Source: Clostridia bacterium (lineage in GTDB: Bacteria > Bacillota > Clostridia > Christensenellales > CAG-314). From it: a DNA stretch of 60,198 nt. This document shows positions 54,017-60,198 of this stretch, one piece after another (position 1 is the first letter of the stretch; each line of letters opens with the position of its first letter). Made by a program: the position numbers and the translations under genes. A model generated the notes under the pieces. That model made no database searches and was not told the DNA's origin. It saw only the letters and a program-made list of their open reading frames with translations. Location of the stretch: contig JAQVMT010000011.1 in NCBI GenBank assembly GCA_028703495.1, forward strand, positions 1-60,198, read 5' to 3'.

Positions 54017-54119
54017 TATCTAAAGACGCCGCCGACAAAAAACGTTTATTCGACGGCGATTAAATCGACTTCAGTAGGTGGAGTAATTTACCTATAATAA
54101 ATAAAAGGAGTGAAAAGAA

Positions 54120-57100
54120 ATGTCAAACAAGAAACTACTTATTGTTATTCTTTTGGTTATGGCTTTGGCGTTGACGTGCGTAGCTTGCGCAAGCAAGACG
54201 AACGTCAAGATCGAAACAGTCAGCGAAAAGATTAACGCGAATTTGAAAGCGGTGGATATGGATATAGATATATCCGCACTGCTTGAGGAAAGCAATTTAC
54301 AATTAAACACGACCTCCTCGGTATTCGATGCCGATGACAAGTTGTGGGTAATCGTAGAAACAGAGGGAGGTTCGGTTGCGGACTATTACCTTGACAACAA
54401 TGTTGGAATGAGTTTCAAGGACTTTGCGGTTTCCGAGGAAGGACTTGAGGTAGCAAGCTGTCTTGTAAAGGTACAAGATCAGGTTAAGAGTTGGATTGCC
54501 GATGCAAGAATCGATATTGAATACAAGTATTCATACACCTCGATAATGAGCGGCTTTGCGGCTAATATTACATATTCGGATTTGGCTTTGATTGAGGCTC
54601 TGCCTTATGTTAACAGAGTTATTATTTCCGAGGAATATGCACAGTCAGAAACAGAAGTTAGCGAGAATGTCGGCGAGCTGATGCAGTCTACCGGAATTTT
54701 TGCAAACGACAGCAATTACAAAGGCGAGGGAATGCTGATTGCCATATTGGATAACGGCTTCGACACGACGCACACTGCGTTTGCAAATCAATTAACCGAT
54801 ATCGATCTTACAAAAAGCGATGTTGCCGAATTTGTAAGCGACATTTACGGTGTTGCGACCTTAGGTAAGACATTTACGGCAGACAACATTTATGTGTCGT
54901 CCAAAATACCTTTCGCATTCGACTATGCGGGAAAGGATGCCAATGTAAACGTAAACTCCACATCTATCAATTATTACAGCGCATTTCACGGCACGCACGT
55001 TGCAGGTATCGTAGCAGGTGATGATGCAACCATTACCGGTTCGGCTCCTATGGCGCAGCTTGCACTTATGAAGGTGTTCGGCGATTATACGACGGGCGCA
55101 AAGACAACGGATATCGTTGCTGCTTTGGGCGATTGCACCTTAATCGGTGTTGATGCAATTAACATGAGCTTGGGATCACCCGCTGGCTTCACATATGAGA
55201 GAAGCTCCGATTTGCAATACGTTAACGAAATGTACGGCAAGATAGAGAAGCTTGGAATTATGTTGTGCGTATCGGCAGGAAACGAAACAAACGCTTCGTA
55301 CACCTACAAGACAGGCGCAATTGATTCCTCCAACCCCGACTCGGGTGTTTTGGGATCTCCTGCATCGTATGATGCTGCATTTGCAGTAGCAAGCGTTAAC
55401 AGCACATTGAACGACTATATGAAGACAGGCGACGGTTCCGTCTTGTTCAATAGAGCGGTTGATACAAGCAGTGTTGCATTCGACATTCCTTCGTTGATTT
55501 TGGGCGAGGAAGAACAAAAAACTCTTGAAGTTGTTGTAATCGGCGGAATCGGTGAGGACAGCGACTATGAGGGTATCGACGTAACGGGCAAAGCGGTTCT
55601 TGTATTCAGAGGAGAGACCTCCTTTGAAACCAAGCAGTTGGTTGCGTTCAATCACGGAGCTATCGCCTGTATTATCGGAAACAATACCACCGGAGTGATA
55701 AACGCGCAAATAACCGGTGAATTGAAAATACCCACAATGACAATCAGACAATACGATGCCGAAATGTTGAAGGCGAACGCAATCGACGGAAAATTTGAAG
55801 TTACGTTCGGAAAAGATTTTATAACAAGTCTTATGTCTTCCTTCTCATCTTGGGGTCCTCTTTCGGATTTGACCTTAAAACCCGATATTACGGCACCCGG
55901 AGGAAACATCTATTCATCGATGCCTAAGGGATACACCGGAGGCTTATATGCGTACTTAAGCGGTACTAGTATGGCTTCTCCCAACATGGCGGGACTTATC
56001 ACCTGCGTTAAGCAATACTTGGCAAGTGTATATCCCGAAGCTACCGAGATTCAGTTGAGAGACATGAGCTATCAATTGATTCAGAGTACAGCAACTCAAG
56101 CTATCGATGCCGGCGGACATTCCGCAAGCGTTCGCAGTCAGGGTGCCGGTGTTGCAAATCTTGAAAAAGCTTTGAATACACAAGCTTATCTAACGGTAAC
56201 CGGTTCCAACAGAACGAAGCTGGAGCTTGGCGATGATAAAAACAAAGACGGCGTTTACACATTGGCTTTCAACGTTGTTAATATGAGCTCGGACGTTTTG
56301 AGCTACTCAATCGATGTTGAAACACTTACGGAAACGTTAAATCTGGATGGAGTTACGCTTGCCGAGCGTTCCCATTTGTTGAACAAGGGTACGGTTGAGG
56401 TTTATGCAAACGGCTATGTTGACGGCGTTTTGACGGTTGCGGCAAATGCCACAGTCAGAATCAAGATAGTTATTACTCTTGCAGACGAAGAAAAGGCACA
56501 TCTTGACAAATGCTTCGAAAACGGCATGTACGTTGAGGGCTTCGCAAGATTGCTCAATGAAAACGAGGAAGGCGTGGATCTTTCCATTCCGTTCTTGGCT
56601 TTCTACGGCGATTGGACAAAGGCTCCTATTTTTGATGAAACCTTGTACGAAAATCCCGAAGGTGCTTTGATTTATCCTATCAATGTTATGGGATATTTAG
56701 GCACATACAGCACCTATATTTCAATGGGCTACGAAGCAAGTCTGTTTGCGTTACCCGAGGGAGTAGAGGGAAATAGACCTTCGAGCGATAAGATTGCATT
56801 GACGGTCGATGAAGACGGCATTTGCAGTATTTACTCGGTTTATATGTCTACGTTCCGTAACATTTCCTATATGGAGTATAACCTTTACGACTCCGAAACA
56901 GGTTATGTATATTACAATGCAATAGCGGACAATGTGCGCAAGACGTATTATAACGGTACAGATATAGTAATCGCCGGTCACGAGCTTTGGATTGATCCGT
57001 TGGAGTATGATTTGGCAAACAACCAGACCTTGGTATTGACGGTTGACGCATATCTCGATGTTGAGGGCAAATATAGCTATGCACAGCTTAAATTCCCCGT

Positions 57101-60100
57101 TTACATCGACTATGAAAAGCCTCAATTGCTTAACTCTGAAATACGTGTAGAAGACGGTCGCACATACGTTGATTTATCGGTATACGACAATCACTATTTT
57201 GAATCATATCTTGTATGCACGCCTACCGATGCAAGCGCGACCACTTTAGGGTTATTAAATAATTTCCAACTTCCCGTAAGAGATTGGGTAAAGGGTCAAA
57301 ACGGCATGCTAACGTTGGATATCACCGATTACATTCCTATGATGTATGAAGGAGAGTTCTATGTTGCACTTCAAGACTGTGCGCATAACCAATCCATTTA
57401 CTACATCGGAAACTTCCTTCCCGAAGTAGAGAAAGAAGGAGCGAATGCTTTAGCCATCAATCCCGACAGCATAGATGCCAAGTTTATGGAAAGCATGGGA
57501 ATAACCTTCGTTCATGATGAATCTTATGACGAATTGATGGCTTTGGCTATCGAGGGCTATAAACTCTCTTTGGTTGAAGACGTATATTCCACTAACGGCG
57601 AAGTCGTTCACGAGAGCGGCGAGCACAAGTTCACCGTAAACGATGCGGGCGAGCTTACCAAGTACGAAGGCCCCGGCGGCGACGTGGTAATACCCGATGA
57701 CATAGGAGTCAAGACGATACTCGGCACAACCGATGTATTCAGAGACAGAAAAGATATTATCTCGGTTACGCTTCCTTCGACCTGTACGACAATCGGAGCT
57801 AGAGCTTTCAGAGGTTGCTCAATTCAATACTGTAACGTTCCCGAAACACTTTCGGTAATCGAGCAGCAGGCATTCTATCAAGCGGGACTGAAGGAATTCG
57901 ATATGCCCGATGCTGTAACAGCTTTGACCGGATCTTGGACTTTTGCCTATACGCAGCTTACGGAAATAAACTTATCGGCTAATTTGCAGGGTGCAATCGG
58001 TTCTTCTTGCTTCCAAGGCTGTAAGTATCTTGAAACCTTGTATGTTCCGGACGGCGTTAATTACATCAATGGTTCGTTTGCATTAAGATGCGAAAACGTT
58101 AAATCGATAAGAATGTCGCCTTACGTAACATATCTCGGAAACTACTCCATTTCTCACTGCTTTGAGATGGAAACTTTCAACTTCAGCGATTTGATTGCGG
58201 TTACCTATTGGGGACAAAGCAACTTCTCTTGGGATATGAAAATGATAAGCGATGTTGTTATCAACGATCCAGGTTCAATCGTAACTCTGAGCGCGATGTC
58301 CTTTGCATACTGCTTCAGCATTCCCACGGTTACCATTTATGCAAACTTGAAACAATGCAATACCGTATTCGACGAGTGCGATTCGGTAACGAGCGTTAAG
58401 TTCTACGGCAACCCCGGAAATATCGCAGGTAGCAACTTTATCGATAACATGAATTTGGAAACCCTTGAGTTCTACGGCGACGTAGGAAACATCGGCGGAA
58501 ACTACTGGGCTGAGTTTTCATTCTCGCACACTGCGATTAAATCCGTTCACTTCTACGGAAACGTCGAAGGAATTACGGGCACAAACTTCAGCAACTGCCC
58601 CAACCTCGAAGAAGTGGTATTCCACAAGAATATCGGATCGATCAATCAATACCCGTTCGGTAATTCGGAAAAGCTGACTCATTTCTCCATATCAGAAGAC
58701 AACGAGTATTTGGTATATGACGAAGAAACCAAGATCGTTTACAATAAAGAAATGACCAAGATGTTCGTTCCTTCCTCATGGGACTACGACGGTGTTTTGG
58801 TTATCCCCGAAACCGTAACTACGCTCACGAATGGAATGTTCGGTATAGCCTGGAGGTATTTGAATAAGACTACATTTACCTATACGGTATCTGAAAACGT
58901 AGTATCGAGTTTACAAAACAGAAATCACCCCACTGTTACGACAGAAAAGCCCTTGTTGAAGGGAATCGTACTTAACGCCAACATAACCACCATCCCCACA
59001 TACTGCTTTGCAGGATTTACGGGATTGGAGTATATTGACTTTAACGGAGCTCCGATTACGAACATCGGTACCTACGCCTTCTATAACAGCGGTATAAAGG
59101 AGCTTAAGCTTCCCGACACCGTAACTTATGTAGGTGACTATGCATTTGCAGAGTCTGACAATCTTACCAGTGTGGATTTGGGTGCGGCACTTGTCACTAT
59201 CGACGAATACGCATTCTCGAATGCAGTATCGCTCGAAAGCGTTGTGCTTCCCGATACTTTGACCACGATTTACGACTATGCGTTTGAAAACGCAGCATTA
59301 AAGTCGCTGTATATCCCTGCCGGAGTTGTGTCAATGGATCCCACAACGGCATTTAGCGGAGTATACACACTTGAAGAGATCACCGTATCCGAGAATAATA
59401 TCGCATTCTGCGCAATCGACGATGCATTGTTGAGTAAGGATGTTGCTGTTCTGTACAAGTACGCTGCTAAGAGTGCTTCTGAAAGCTTTGTTGTTCCCGA
59501 AGCAGTGCTTGTGATTTCCGAATATGCCTTCTATGACGCAATCAACCTGAAGGCAATCGAGTTCAACAATGTTGAATACATCGAGAAGTTCGCTTTCTAC
59601 GGATCTGCGCTTGAAAGTGTAAGCATTAACGGCTGTGTTGACTTCATCGAAACCAAAGCGTTTGCCGAAATGGCAATCAATGAGCTTTCGATCAACGGAC
59701 AGGCGGGAATGTTTGATTACTCTTATGTATTCTACAACACCGATATCGCAAATATTACGCTTGTTGGCGAACAGCAATACTTCGCAATCGACAACGGTCT
59801 GTTGACGAACGTTATCGGGAACGTTATCTATGATTGCATCACTCCTATTGAAGGCACTCTTACAATCGCTGAGGGTGTAACCAGAATTATGCCTTTCGCA
59901 TTCCAAAATGAGACGGGTATCACCGAGTTGGTAATGCCTTCAACACTTAAATCAATCGGAGCCGCGGCGTTCTACGGTTGCACCGGTTTGACGAAAATCA
60001 CGTTTAATTCAGAAAATGCACCCAGATTCGAAGCCGAATACGATTATGAAGAGGGCGAGGTTAACTACTGCAACTTCGTAACCGATTTAGCAAACGTACC

Positions 60101-60191
60101 TGAGGGCGGATTAGAAATTCAAATTGTTTGTCCGAATAACGATTCATATTTCTCCAACATATGGAAACTTTACTTTGGTATGGTACGTTAA
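54120..60191 (+). CDS. Giant subtilisin-like (S8) lipoprotein with BspA-type leucine-rich repeats
   Basis: A 2023-residue protein. Signal peptide with lipobox ending CVAC (Cys 23). An inhibitor-I9-like propeptide (about 95-175) precedes the S8 domain with Asp211 (AILDNGFDTTH), His290 (FHGTHVAGIVAG) and Ser617 (SGTSMASPNMAG), a complete triad; a PA-type insert lies near 440-570, as in lactocepin/C5a peptidases. Fn3-like regions (about 690-1130) follow, then about 800 residues of LRR_5 units (such as IGARAFRGCS, YVGDYAFAESDNLTSVDLG), from about 1185 to the end. No C-terminal anchor. It probably cuts host or dietary proteins at the cell surface. AAAGGAG lies upstream of the ATG. Confidence 0.92.
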   Translation: MSNKKLLIVILLVMALALTCVACASKTNVKIETVSEKINANLKAVDMDIDISALLEESNLQLNTTSSVFDADDKLWVIVETEGGSVADYYLDNNVGMSFKDFAVSEEGLEVASCLVKVQDQVKSWIADARIDIEYKYSYTSIMSGFAANITYSDLALIEALPYVNRVIISEEYAQSETEVSENVGELMQSTGIFANDSNYKGEGMLIAILDNGFDTTHTAFANQLTDIDLTKSDVAEFVSDIYGVATLGKTFTADNIYVSSKIPFAFDYAGKDANVNVNSTSINYYSAFHGTHVAGIVAGDDATITGSAPMAQLALMKVFGDYTTGAKTTDIVAALGDCTLIGVDAINMSLGSPAGFTYERSSDLQYVNEMYGKIEKLGIMLCVSAGNETNASYTYKTGAIDSSNPDSGVLGSPASYDAAFAVASVNSTLNDYMKTGDGSVLFNRAVDTSSVAFDIPSLILGEEEQKTLEVVVIGGIGEDSDYEGIDVTGKAVLVFRGETSFETKQLVAFNHGAIACIIGNNTTGVINAQITGELKIPTMTIRQYDAEMLKANAIDGKFEVTFGKDFITSLMSSFSSWGPLSDLTLKPDITAPGGNIYSSMPKGYTGGLYAYLSGTSMASPNMAGLITCVKQYLASVYPEATEIQLRDMSYQLIQSTATQAIDAGGHSASVRSQGAGVANLEKALNTQAYLTVTGSNRTKLELGDDKNKDGVYTLAFNVVNMSSDVLSYSIDVETLTETLNLDGVTLAERSHLLNKGTVEVYANGYVDGVLTVAANATVRIKIVITLADEEKAHLDKCFENGMYVEGFARLLNENEEGVDLSIPFLAFYGDWTKAPIFDETLYENPEGALIYPINVMGYLGTYSTYISMGYEASLFALPEGVEGNRPSSDKIALTVDEDGICSIYSVYMSTFRNISYMEYNLYDSETGYVYYNAIADNVRKTYYNGTDIVIAGHELWIDPLEYDLANNQTLVLTVDAYLDVEGKYSYAQLKFPVYIDYEKPQLLNSEIRVEDGRTYVDLSVYDNHYFESYLVCTPTDASATTLGLLNNFQLPVRDWVKGQNGMLTLDITDYIPMMYEGEFYVALQDCAHNQSIYYIGNFLPEVEKEGANALAINPDSIDAKFMESMGITFVHDESYDELMALAIEGYKLSLVEDVYSTNGEVVHESGEHKFTVNDAGELTKYEGPGGDVVIPDDIGVKTILGTTDVFRDRKDIISVTLPSTCTTIGARAFRGCSIQYCNVPETLSVIEQQAFYQAGLKEFDMPDAVTALTGSWTFAYTQLTEINLSANLQGAIGSSCFQGCKYLETLYVPDGVNYINGSFALRCENVKSIRMSPYVTYLGNYSISHCFEMETFNFSDLIAVTYWGQSNFSWDMKMISDVVINDPGSIVTLSAMSFAYCFSIPTVTIYANLKQCNTVFDECDSVTSVKFYGNPGNIAGSNFIDNMNLETLEFYGDVGNIGGNYWAEFSFSHTAIKSVHFYGNVEGITGTNFSNCPNLEEVVFHKNIGSINQYPFGNSEKLTHFSISEDNEYLVYDEETKIVYNKEMTKMFVPSSWDYDGVLVIPETVTTLTNGMFGIAWRYLNKTTFTYTVSENVVSSLQNRNHPTVTTEKPLLKGIVLNANITTIPTYCFAGFTGLEYIDFNGAPITNIGTYAFYNSGIKELKLPDTVTYVGDYAFAESDNLTSVDLGAALVTIDEYAFSNAVSLESVVLPDTLTTIYDYAFENAALKSLYIPAGVVSMDPTTAFSGVYTLEEITVSENNIAFCAIDDALLSKDVAVLYKYAAKSASESFVVPEAVLVISEYAFYDAINLKAIEFNNVEYIEKFAFYGSALESVSINGCVDFIETKAFAEMAINELSINGQAGMFDYSYVFYNTDIANITLVGEQQYFAIDNGLLTNVIGNVIYDCITPIEGTLTIAEGVTRIMPFAFQNETGITELVMPSTLKSIGAAAFYGCTGLTKITFNSENAPRFEAEYDYEEGEVNYCNFVTDLANVPEGGLEIQIVCPNNDSYFSNIWKLYFGMVR

Positions 60192-60198
60192 TCGTTCG

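Overview
The window looks like a chromosomal segment from an uncultured anaerobic member of the Bacillota (Clostridia-like, plausibly gut-associated). The support is indirect. Ribosome binding sites are strong AGGAGG types and promoters are clear TTGACA/TATAAT types. There are secreted lipoproteins with InlB-type, GLUG and BspA-type leucine-rich repeats, a PyrD/PyrK electron-transfer dihydroorotate dehydrogenase, a single-chain PurL, a separate AICAR transformylase with a PurO-type IMP cyclohydrolase, a DUF421/DUF4363 pair and a GGGtGRT protein pair. I cannot place it to genus. I see no prophage, transposase, CRISPR array or rRNA.

Layout. 1-6.3 kb: the end of a surface protein, a DUF421/DUF4363 membrane pair (minus strand), a small unrecognised ORF, and a large GLUG-repeat lipoprotein. 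6.3-8.4 kb: an NifU-like scaffold protein paired with a GGGtGRT protein. 9.2-18.7 kb: a citrate-use cluster, citD-citE-citF-citX-citC-citG, followed by an aconitase-family hydratase and NADP-type isocitrate dehydrogenase. Citrate could go to acetate plus oxaloacetate, or to 2-oxoglutarate for glutamate. 18.8-26 kb: tRNA-Arg(CCG), a PH-like protein, tRNA-Glu(CTC), a YitT protein, and a minus-strand run of GNAT-like protein, DUF1284 protein, thiamine pyrophosphokinase, HAD phosphatase and an APH-type kinase. 26-31.6 kb: a candidate structured RNA resembling the raiA motif in front of a trypsin-like (HtrA) lipoprotein, a surface 5'-nucleotidase, and a ferritin-like protein. 32.1-52.8 kb: one long same-strand nucleotide biosynthesis block, pyrB-pyrI-pyrC-pyrF-pyrK-pyrD-pyrE then purE-purC-purF-purM-purN/purO-purH(AICAR transformylase)-purD-purL-folD. 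53-60 kb: a MarR-type regulator and a 2023-residue subtilisin-like lipoprotein with a leucine-rich repeat tail.

The most unusual property is not a gene. Many longer spacers carry a local tandem duplication of about 24-90 bp. In at least eight cases the duplicated segment is the 3' end of the upstream gene, including for one tRNA gene. Examples follow DUF4363, the small ORF at 2613, tRNA-Arg, YitT, pyrI, pyrD, purN/purO (three copies) and purD. Similar duplications, kept in frame, have expanded linkers inside the APH-type kinase and inside PurL. This suggests a genome-wide duplication process that acts on gene ends and linkers. A fused PurN-PurO enzyme and the raiA-like RNA are the next most interesting items. 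All calls come from reading the sequence; no database search was run.
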